Shown here in pieces: positions 1 through 5,836 of a stretch of 10,746 nt of DNA. The DNA lies in assembly GCA_001940725.1 (NCBI GenBank), contig MDVR01000167.1:1-10746 (forward strand). Direction: 5' to 3'. The first letter of the stretch is position 1, and each line of letters begins with the position of its first letter. The position numbers were made by a program, and so were the translations under genes. Below the pieces are notes generated by a model that saw only the letters and a list, made by a program, of their open reading frames with translations, did no database searches and was not told the DNA's origin. The stretch comes from Candidatus Heimdallarchaeota archaeon LC_2 (GTDB lineage Archaea; Asgardarchaeota; Heimdallarchaeia; Heimdallarchaeales; Kariarchaeaceae).

Positions 1-60
1 CCAACTAGATAATAACAAAGAAAATATCTTATATAAAATAATCATTAACCTCATCTATGT

Positions 61-127
61 TTGATAGCAGTCATCCAAGCTAATATGATATTTATATAGA
101 TATTATCAAAAAACCAACTGCTATCAA
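61..127. repeat. 11-bp perfect inverted repeat upstream of the first gene
   Basis: TTGATAGCAGT at 61-71 is exactly complementary to ACTGCTATCAA at 117-127, with 45 bases between the arms. A weaker TAATAT/ATATTA pair lies inside, so a transcript could fold into a long interrupted hairpin. The right arm ends a few bases before the TATA-like box of the hydrolase gene. It could be an operator, the terminator hairpin of a gene to the left of the window, or an element end. The sequence does not decide between these. Confidence 0.45.
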
Positions 128-131
128 TGAT

Positions 132-141
132 AATTATATAC
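132..141 (+). promoter_or_regulatory. TATA-like box for the MBL-fold gene
   Basis: AATTATATAC is centred about 34 bases before the TTG start at 171. This predicts a transcript start near 162-165 and a leader of only a few bases, as expected for an archaeal promoter. The whole region is AT-rich, so chance matches are easy. Confidence 0.3.
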
Positions 142-170
142 ATCTAACAGCATTTTATTTTGAATAAAAA

Positions 171-860
171 TTGACAGACTTAAGACCTGGTTCAGAGATA
201 GCGGATGGAATACACTGGATAAAAGATACCTACGTAAATCTATACATTACAGAGCATAATGATGACTTGATTCTCATCGATACAGGATTAAATAAAAAGG
301 CAAAACAGGTGTTTAGTTATATTAAAACAGAATTGGAATCAAGAAAAATAAGTAAAATTTTGTTAACTCATCACCATGTAGATCACACAAGGGGTTTATA
401 CGCCTTACATGATCAATTTCATTCCAGAATATTCGTATCAGATCAAGATCATGATGTTGTGATAGGAAAAAGAAAGTCTCCCCTTCCAAATAAAAGGATA
501 TTTCGACCATTATTTTATATTTTAAGAAATGCTATAAAGGCAAAACCGGTGACAGAAGTTGAAATAACTGCTGAAAATGAGATACTCGATGATTTTGTGG
601 TGCACCATTTTCCAGGTCACACCCTAGGATCTCTTGGATTTTTGAAGGGAGGAGCGTTATTCCCAGGTGATGCAGCGGTGACAAATAAAAAAGGCGGTAT
701 CAATTTAGGTCCGAGTATTGTAACTGAATCAATGGCTCAAGCAACTGCGACTTTACAAAAAATTGCAAAATTAAAATTTGATATGTTACTTTCTGGTCAT
801 GGAACCCCAATTCTTGAGGATGCATCCGATCGTGTTATTGAGGCGGCCGCAAAAATCTAA
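171..860 (+). CDS. MBL-fold metallo-hydrolase
   Basis: This 229-residue protein has the metallo-beta-lactamase fold, a binuclear metal hydrolase scaffold that is probably cytoplasmic because no signal peptide is visible. The metal-binding signature is THHHVDH at residues 66-72, giving ligands H67, H69, D71 and H72. It is followed by H150 in PGHT, D167 in FPGD and H210 in SGHG, so all expected ligands are present. The N-terminal half reads as the usual beta strands with IDTG at 36-39. The start is TTG at 171, because an in-frame TAA lies at 165-167 and the next internal ATG would remove the active site. Length matches the glyoxalase-II-like and YcbL-like subgroups, but substrate (thioester, lactone or nucleic acid) cannot be read from the sequence. 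It leads a same-strand series, 95 bases ahead of the next gene. Confidence 0.9.
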   Translation: MTDLRPGSEIADGIHWIKDTYVNLYITEHNDDLILIDTGLNKKAKQVFSYIKTELESRKISKILLTHHHVDHTRGLYALHDQFHSRIFVSDQDHDVVIGKRKSPLPNKRIFRPLFYILRNAIKAKPVTEVEITAENEILDDFVVHHFPGHTLGSLGFLKGGALFPGDAAVTNKKGGINLGPSIVTESMAQATATLQKIAKLKFDMLLSGHGTPILEDASDRVIEAAAKI

Positions 861-955
861 CTCTTATTATCAAAATATGTGGATTGAATAAAGTTCAATA
901 CGAATAATTTATTATCTGACAATCAGTATATTGTTTAAAGAGGCTTTGATTTCAT

Positions 956-1705
956 ATGAATAAGAAAAAATCTTCCAAAAAAAAAGTCGGCAAACTCAAA
1001 GATGAAGACTTATTTGGTGATTTCAAAGAAATGGATGAATTCATAGAATCTGATAATTTTGATGTAACAGACAAAAACGGACACAAACCAGATAATTTTG
1101 AAATAACATCAAAAGACAAAAAGAAGAAAGCAGGTCATGCAAAACCACCCAAGGAACCTAAAGTTGAAGAATTGGCAGATAATGATTTGTTTGGTGATTT
1201 TAAATCTCTAGAAGAATTCGAGCGTTCAGAGAGCTATAATGTTACTAAATCAGAGAGTAAAATCAAAACAAATACTAAAATAGAATCAAAAACCATTGAA
1301 AAAAGAGATATTGATGATGATGATTTATTTGGTGATTTTAAATCCTTAGAAGAGTTCGAACAATCTGAAAGCTATGAAGTAACCAAAATATCTTCTAGAG
1401 AACTACTTACTAAGGAACAAACAGGACCTACGCCCCCCGGCCTTCCTCAAACACCGTCCGATGAGTCAACTATGAAAGAATATAGCAATACTGGTGATTC
1501 ACCCCCCCCTGCATCCTCTTTTGGACTAAAAAAAGCTCAACAAGCAGATCAAGAAAAGGAAATAGACGAACTACCATCTGAACCAATCGATCCTGCCAAA
1601 CAAAAATTAGCTGCCATAGCAGAAAAAAGAAGAAAGAAAAAGAAAAGAGGTAGTAGTGATGATTTGTTTTCTGATCTAGATGATTTTGATCTTGAAGATG
1701 ACTGA
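956..1705 (+). CDS. Low-complexity protein with repeated DLFGDF motifs
   Basis: I do not recognise this 249-residue protein. It is highly charged, with a lysine-rich N-terminus, and is likely mostly disordered. A motif of the form D-x-DLFGDFK-x-x-(D/E)EF-x-x-S-(D/E)-(S/N)-(Y/F)-x-V-T occurs at residues 16-38, 75-98 and 121-144. A shorter acidic version, DDLFSDLDDF, occurs near the C-terminus at 235-244. Linkers are rich in K, E, S and P, and residues 215-232 are very basic. There is no membrane segment and no cysteine. Such evenly spaced hydrophobic-acidic motifs look like multivalent binding sites for a partner domain, but that is inference. ATG at 956 is chosen; a weak AGAGG lies about 14 bases upstream. 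Confidence 0.8.
   Translation: MNKKKSSKKKVGKLKDEDLFGDFKEMDEFIESDNFDVTDKNGHKPDNFEITSKDKKKKAGHAKPPKEPKVEELADNDLFGDFKSLEEFERSESYNVTKSESKIKTNTKIESKTIEKRDIDDDDLFGDFKSLEEFEQSESYEVTKISSRELLTKEQTGPTPPGLPQTPSDESTMKEYSNTGDSPPPASSFGLKKAQQADQEKEIDELPSEPIDPAKQKLAAIAEKRRKKKKRGSSDDLFSDLDDFDLEDD
1001..1069 (+). repeat. DLFGDF repeat unit 1
   Basis: This codes for residues 16-38, starting DEDLFGDFKEMDEF and ending NFDVT. It is the most divergent of the three full units: K-E-M-D replaces K-S-L-E and F replaces Y before the final x-V-T. Confidence 0.75.
1178..1249 (+). repeat. DLFGDF repeat unit 2
   Basis: This codes for residues 75-98 with DLFGDFKSLEEFE followed by SESYNVTK. It is nearly identical to unit 3 in protein. 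The DNA differs mainly at third codon positions, for example TCT/TCC, CTA/TTA, GAA/GAG and GAG/GAA within KSLEEFE. Confidence 0.8.
1316..1387 (+). repeat. DLFGDF repeat unit 3
   Basis: This codes for residues 121-144 with DLFGDFKSLEEFE followed by SESYEVTK, preceded by a run of aspartates. The mostly synonymous differences from unit 2 suggest the peptide, not the DNA, is under selection. Confidence 0.8.
1658..1687 (+). repeat. Degenerate C-terminal DLF motif
   Basis: This codes for DDLFSDLDDF at residues 235-244, right after a basic stretch and followed by an acidic end. It keeps the DLF-x-D core but lacks the KSLEEFE and SESY parts, so it may be a fourth, reduced binding motif. Confidence 0.5.
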
Positions 1706-1792
1706 GATTACCTATTCAATAACAAGAATCTATACGAGAGTCCGAAATTTTCAACGAAAGAAATAATCGCAATTTGGCTACATTGGGTTATA

Positions 1793-1801
1793 TTATAAAT
1801 A
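1793..1801 (+). promoter_or_regulatory. TATA box for the GNAT-like gene
   Basis: TTATAAATA is centred 25 bases before the ATG at 1822. This is the archaeal TATA-to-start distance, so a leaderless or nearly leaderless transcript is predicted. There is no Shine-Dalgarno-like sequence before this ATG, which fits. Confidence 0.6.
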
Positions 1802-1821
1802 CTTCAATAGACATGTAATAT

Positions 1822-2754
1822 ATGAATTATAAATTTACAACTTACAAAGAGGGTTATATTGAATCTCAATTTCTCATTGGAAGTGGAATTTATGATAAGT
1901 GGAGGATGGGAGGCCAGACTAGACCTGAGCAATTGAAAGTTGCTTACACAGGTGCGGATTTTGACCCTGAGACTAAATTTTATGCCTTTATAGAAAATGA
2001 AATGGTAGCATTTCTCACATCTACAGAAAAAAAAGATGAAGAGAATAAAAGTGCCTTTTTTGAATTTCCTTTTATTAAAAAGGGATATGATGATGTCTTG
2101 GATCAGCTTATCCAATATGCATTTGAGAAACTAAGAAAAAAGGATTTCAAAATATTAATTACAAGAGCAGGGCATTATTGGGGGAAAACAAAATCATTAG
2201 CTGATGATTATGGATTTGAATTAAAAAATGATATTATTCATGCTGGAGAGTTGCATCTTGATGAAATTGATACATCAACATTAGAATATCCCAAAGATTT
2301 ATTGAGTTTCAATGCAGAGAAAGACATTGATGACCTAGCTGAGATATTTGCATCGAGATTCAATATACCTGTTGAAAAAATGAAAAAAAATATTAGTAGA
2401 TTCAAAGATTTGCAAATAGGACAAACAATAATAAACCCTTGGAACCAGGAATTAACACTGGTAACAAATGTTGTGGGAAGAGTAGACGGAAAATTAGTGG
2501 CACGAGCAGTAGCTATGAATGCCGAATCTTATGGGTCTAAAAATGTTAATATTATCTCTTTCTATGTGAAAGATGGGTATGAAAAGATGAAGTCCCAATT
2601 AATAAGAAAAATTATGGAAGATTGTAAAGATCAAGAATACCATCGGCTAATAGTTCACACAGGTCTATGGGGATCTCACCCAGAAGATAGTTATTTTGAA
2701 GAATTTGGATTCAAATTTCTTACCAAATTGGCTTACTATCATAAGAATTTATAA
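1822..2754 (+). CDS. Tandem GNAT-fold acetyltransferase-like protein
   Basis: This 310-residue protein reads as two GNAT (Gcn5-related acetyltransferase) units. The first spans about residues 1-145, with a strand at AFFEFPF (78-84), a helix at 89-104 and the typical end DYGFELKND at 129-137. The second spans about 160-310, with strands TLVTNVVG and KLVARAVAMN, a helix at 253-267 and the family-typical end EEFGFKFLTKLAYY at 293-306. Each unit has a GY-x5-QLI segment (88-97 and 252-261) where the acetyl-CoA loop Q/R-x-x-G-x-G/A normally lies. Neither shows that loop, so cofactor binding by the usual mode is doubtful. The protein appears soluble. Its own TATA box suggests independent transcription. 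Substrate unknown. Confidence 0.7.
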   Translation: MNYKFTTYKEGYIESQFLIGSGIYDKWRMGGQTRPEQLKVAYTGADFDPETKFYAFIENEMVAFLTSTEKKDEENKSAFFEFPFIKKGYDDVLDQLIQYAFEKLRKKDFKILITRAGHYWGKTKSLADDYGFELKNDIIHAGELHLDEIDTSTLEYPKDLLSFNAEKDIDDLAEIFASRFNIPVEKMKKNISRFKDLQIGQTIINPWNQELTLVTNVVGRVDGKLVARAVAMNAESYGSKNVNIISFYVKDGYEKMKSQLIRKIMEDCKDQEYHRLIVHTGLWGSHPEDSYFEEFGFKFLTKLAYYHKNL

Positions 2755-2789
2755 TATTATACAAAATAGATTAAATATTCATAGGAAAC

Positions 2790-3632
2790 TTGAATATTGA
2801 TATTGTGAAAAAATTATTACCTAATACTCTTGAAGGATTAAAATGGGGACTCACACACTTTGATGGAGTAGAGTTTGATATCAGATTATCAGGACAAAGG
2901 AGTTTAGTTATCCATCATGATCCAATAACCGTGGATGATAAATTAATATCTTCAATGAAAAACAGTGATTTGAAAGCTAATAATTTATTCCTTCTGGAAG
3001 AACTCCTAATGGATAAGGATATCATTTCAAGCCTTAAAAATGGAAAATATTTATGGATTGAATTGAAACCGAATTGTGAAGGTAAAAAAAATAAAAGTCG
3101 TTTAATTGCAGATAAGTTATACTCTCAGTTGATTAACGAACTAGATAACACGAAATTTCCCAAAAAAAATATCAGAATACTAAGTTTTAGTAAGGATTTA
3201 TTAGACCCTGTTGCACAAGATAACGAACTAAAGGCATATCCCATATTACCATATATCAATGAATGTAACATGAAATTTGTTCTGTTCAAAGCATTACCAA
3301 GGGTTATCTATCGATCACTAAAGTCACATTTAGAAGAGTGTGTGAGAAAAAATTACAAAGGAGTTTTATTTGCAAGACAATATATTTTGGGACCTTTGGC
3401 ATTACGTCATCCTTCATATGAAAAATTAACTGAATTAATGTCTCAAATGGATCTCGAACTCGGTTCTAATCTTGGAAAAGTAGAATTAGAAAGTGAGTTT
3501 CCATTATTCCATAGGTTTTCTGATAAAACAGATAAATATCCCAGACTCGCAAAAAAAGGAGAGGGACAGATAATTGCACATAGAGGAACTGGAACTAAAG
3601 GAGTACTAATTCCAAATAATGAAGAAACTTAG
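2790..3632 (+). CDS. Glycerophosphodiester phosphodiesterase-like protein with C-terminal HRG motif
   Basis: This 280-residue protein carries GDPD-family signatures in a permuted order. Family members cleave glycerophosphodiesters to glycerol phosphate and an alcohol, using a metal-dependent TIM barrel. Normally HRG is at the N-terminus, followed by PENTLEA, E-x-D and HHD. Here the protein begins at PNTLEGL (11-17), then VEFDIRLS (27-34) and HHDP (42-45), with IELKP at 90-94. HRG appears only at 264-266, within IIAHRGTG, followed by IPNNEET at the very end. All key residues (H264, R265, E28, D30, H43, E91) are therefore present in one chain. The TTG start at 2790 is preceded by an in-frame TAA at 2772, so no upstream HRG can be added. 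A truncated tandem duplication is the alternative to a working permutation. Confidence 0.7.
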   Translation: MNIDIVKKLLPNTLEGLKWGLTHFDGVEFDIRLSGQRSLVIHHDPITVDDKLISSMKNSDLKANNLFLLEELLMDKDIISSLKNGKYLWIELKPNCEGKKNKSRLIADKLYSQLINELDNTKFPKKNIRILSFSKDLLDPVAQDNELKAYPILPYINECNMKFVLFKALPRVIYRSLKSHLEECVRKNYKGVLFARQYILGPLALRHPSYEKLTELMSQMDLELGSNLGKVELESEFPLFHRFSDKTDKYPRLAKKGEGQIIAHRGTGTKGVLIPNNEET

Positions 3633-3692
3633 TCACAAGAAAAAAACTCGCTTATCCGAATGCATAAAGCTTAGCGATGAATTTAAAGTATA

Positions 3693-4427
3693 GTGAATGT
3701 CCAATATGATGCTAAGATTTTGGTCAAAGTTGAGGAAACTGAAAATATCTACACTTTTAAATTAGAAAAGCATTCTGATTTCAGCTTCTCACCTGGTCAA
3801 TATGTATGGGTATCTCTTGATGGTTACTCAAAATCACCTATGGCCATTGCATCTGGTAAGTCCGATGATCATATCATGCTTACTGTAAGACGGTGGGGAG
3901 AACTTACCAACGCACTGTTCAATCTTTCTGAAGGAGATCTAATTCATATAGATGGTCCATATGGAAGTTACTTCCCAATGAATGAATTGAAGGGTGTTGA
4001 CAATTTATATTTAGTCGCAGGGGGAACCGGAATTACCCCTGTGAGATCATTATTACGAAGTTTATCAAATGGAACACATGCTCATTTATTCTATGGAGCA
4101 CAAGAGAGTATTGAATTATTATACAAAAAAGAACTTGGAAAATCAAATATAAATGTTAAATTTATTATAGATAAGGAGGAAGAAAATTGGAATGATCGAA
4201 TTGGATATGTAACAGATTTATTGCAAACGGAAAAATTCTTACAAAATTCTAAATTTTTTATTTGTGGACCCCCTCCCATGTTGAAAGCGATTATTGAATT
4301 TTTTAAAACCAGTGAAATCAACAATTCGGACGTTTATGTAAGCATCGAGAAATTCGATGAAAACGGAAATGTTATTGGTCCGGTTTTGTCTCTTACTGAC
4401 CCACAGGTTAATTTTCTGAAAATATAA
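3693..4427 (+). CDS. Ferredoxin reductase/PyrK-like FAD-NAD(P) oxidoreductase without Fe-S cysteines
   Basis: This 244-residue protein follows the layout of dihydroorotate dehydrogenase electron-transfer subunits and hydrogenase gamma subunits, which pass electrons between NAD(P)H, FAD and a partner. FSPGQYV (32-38) and SPMAIAS (48-54) form the FAD-binding barrel. GGTGITP (110-116) and CGPPPM (191-196) form the NAD(P)-binding domain. YVSIEKF at 215-221 aligns with the segment before the [2Fe-2S] cysteines in PyrK-type proteins, but no cysteine follows: the tail ends about 23 residues later, and C191 is the only cysteine in the protein. The arginine of the usual R-P-Y/F-S motif is also replaced. 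GTG at 3693 is the start; the nearby ATG at 3697 is out of frame. Partner and reaction are unknown. Confidence 0.85.
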   Translation: MNVQYDAKILVKVEETENIYTFKLEKHSDFSFSPGQYVWVSLDGYSKSPMAIASGKSDDHIMLTVRRWGELTNALFNLSEGDLIHIDGPYGSYFPMNELKGVDNLYLVAGGTGITPVRSLLRSLSNGTHAHLFYGAQESIELLYKKELGKSNINVKFIIDKEEENWNDRIGYVTDLLQTEKFLQNSKFFICGPPPMLKAIIEFFKTSEINNSDVYVSIEKFDENGNVIGPVLSLTDPQVNFLKI

Positions 4428-4508
4428 ATTATAATATAAGAGAAAAATTATCATAATATTTGTACCCTATCGATATTCATTCTAATATCAAAATAAATAT
4501 TCAAAAAT

Positions 4509-4784
4509 ATGAGTGGCTTTTTGGATATGGACGGTTGGAAAAGATCATGGGGTCCTGCAATGAGAGTTTTTAGCTATATTAGTGGCCTATTTGTAATCTT
4601 ATTTCTTGTAGTTGTTCTCCCAATATACATAATTGTCATTGGATTTGGACTTCCAATGGAAATATATAATCAAGTGGCTGGGATGCTTATATTTTTGGGT
4701 ATAGCCATTTCAATACCTCTAGCATTTTTCAAAGTTCAAGATGAGATGACCCCTGGTATAGTACCCTTAGAAATGAGTAAATAA
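4509..4784 (+). CDS. Small two-helix membrane protein
   Basis: I do not recognise this 91-residue protein. A short N-terminus with W10 and W14 precedes two hydrophobic helices at about residues 20-46 and 55-75. A short hydrophilic tail follows, ending in PLEMSK. The inter-helix turn is short (GLPMEIYNQ), so both termini probably face the same side of the membrane. It is the last plus-strand gene before a convergent minus-strand gene. It lies 81 bases after the flavoprotein gene, in an AT-rich gap without a clear Shine-Dalgarno sequence. A role as a membrane anchor for the upstream flavoprotein is conceivable but unsupported. Confidence 0.65.
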   Translation: MSGFLDMDGWKRSWGPAMRVFSYISGLFVILFLVVVLPIYIIVIGFGLPMEIYNQVAGMLIFLGIAISIPLAFFKVQDEMTPGIVPLEMSK

Positions 4785-4804
4785 ATTAAATCCTTAAATT
4801 TTAC

Positions 4805-4853
4805 AATACTTTCTTCGGATTCCAATTTTCTATGTATTCTAACTTAAAGTATT
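4805..4853. terminator. Inverted repeat between convergent genes
   Basis: AATACTTT at 4805-4812 and AAAGTATT at 4846-4853 are perfectly complementary and lie between the stop codons of two convergent genes. T-rich tracts (TTTT near 4797-4802 and 4826-4829) occur on the plus strand. It could act as a bidirectional terminator, but the loop is long (33 bases) and the stem is short. Confidence 0.25.
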
Positions 4854-4856
4854 TTA

Positions 4857-5570
4857 TTAATAGTTCTTAGTTTTTGCTTTCTCGACCGCTTTAAGGTCAC
4901 TTTGCTCTTCCCCTTTCATACTTTGATAATCCATGCCTAATCCTACAAATGGCATGATACTGAGTATCCAAATTAATATTGGTGAGTGGATATTGATTAC
5001 TCCTATCCTATAGAGTAACCAAATAAAATCTCCAAAAAAATGGTATTTAAACAACATTAAAGAATTGTACAATTTTAAGAATATTGATCTGACAAATTTT
5101 AGAAACTTGTCAATCCAATTTGTGCATCTAATTTTGATTTTGTACAAAGACTGACGAATATGCATTTTCATATTCTGGAATAAATTTGGCGTCGTTTTCA
5201 AAAATGAAACGATGAAATCAATATGGAAATATGATTGGTAGATTAGGAAATTCAGATAATCATCTTCATTTGTAAATTGAGAACCGCTTTTATTCATCTC
5301 CCTCAAAAATGTCTTTCTAATTTCTACATTGTAATCATATAGCAAACATTTCGTCGCCTCTTGTTTTTTATAATGTGATGTTTCCTTTGAGATCTTTGAT
5401 GGTAAATTTGCCAAAGCTGAGTGATTCTTATAAAGGAATTTAATGTATTTGCTGAGGTTCAATTGAGGTATTTGAGCATTTAAAATGGATATTACTTGCA
5501 CCATTACATTGAATAAAGAATCCGTGACGACTAGAGTCTTTTGGTAAGTTGCAAAATTCTTCGAACCCAC
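4857..5570 (-). CDS. Unrecognised protein with C-terminal membrane helix
   Basis: I do not recognise this 237-residue protein. Residues 1-180 are helix-like and rich in K, N, Y and F. A hydrophobic segment at about 195-213 (ILIWILSIMPFVGLG) is a likely single transmembrane helix. A charged tail with two lysine-rich patches, ending in KTKNY, follows. The start is taken as GTG at 5570. An in-frame TGA lies six codons further upstream, so the protein cannot be much longer. An ATG at 5592 opens a different, short frame and was not chosen. A TATA-like TTTATAAAAG on this strand (5631-5640) would give a leader of about 40 bases. The gene is divergent from the DUF262 gene and convergent with the membrane protein on its left. 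Function unknown. Confidence 0.6.
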   Translation of the reverse strand: MGSKNFATYQKTLVVTDSLFNVMVQVISILNAQIPQLNLSKYIKFLYKNHSALANLPSKISKETSHYKKQEATKCLLYDYNVEIRKTFLREMNKSGSQFTNEDDYLNFLIYQSYFHIDFIVSFLKTTPNLFQNMKMHIRQSLYKIKIRCTNWIDKFLKFVRSIFLKLYNSLMLFKYHFFGDFIWLLYRIGVINIHSPILIWILSIMPFVGLGMDYQSMKGEEQSDLKAVEKAKTKNY

Positions 5571-5720
5571 AATTATTGTTGTTACTATTCATTAATAAAA
5601 TTATCGAATTATTAACCAATATATTATCTTCTTTTATAAATAAAGTAACGTTAAACTTCAATAAAATACAATATAATTTTGGTAAATAAGTATAAAACAG
5701 TTAAAAAAGGTTTAAAATGA

Positions 5721-5740
5721 TTGAAAATGAATATTTTCAA
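5721..5740. repeat. Perfect 8-bp hairpin in the divergent intergenic region
   Basis: TTGAAAAT and ATTTTCAA are perfectly complementary around a 4-base GAAT loop. The palindrome sits in the 266-base AT-rich gap between the minus-strand gene and the DUF262 gene, so it could be an operator serving either promoter. AT-rich DNA gives such palindromes by chance fairly often. Confidence 0.35.
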
Positions 5741-5802
5741 AAATAATTTTTGTTACAATTTAAAGAATATAATATATTTTTTCTTTACAATTATTGCAAT
5801 CC

Positions 5803-5812
5803 TTAAATATAT
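5803..5812 (+). promoter_or_regulatory. TATA-like box for the DUF262 gene
   Basis: TTAAATATAT is centred about 29 bases before the ATG at 5837, predicting a transcript start within a few bases of the start codon. The gene stands alone on its strand here, so it needs its own promoter. Confidence 0.45.
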
Positions 5813-5836
5813 CGAATTCAAGAAAAGATAAGAACT

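Noticed and set aside
2778..2793. A CATAGGAAA (H-R-K) stretch just before the permuted phosphodiesterase, as a possible lost HRG
   Set aside because: It is in a different frame from the gene, lacks the glycine of HRG, and has no supporting sequence around it.
5556..5572. TTCGAACCC as a tRNA T-loop
   Set aside because: It lies at the start of the minus-strand gene, and no acceptor stem, anticodon arm or D-arm can be placed around it.
5440..5661. A minus-strand open frame with an asparagine run, starting upstream of the 237-residue protein
   Set aside because: It overlaps the better gene in another frame and has low-complexity, chance-like composition. The 237-residue frame shows a membrane helix and coherent helices.
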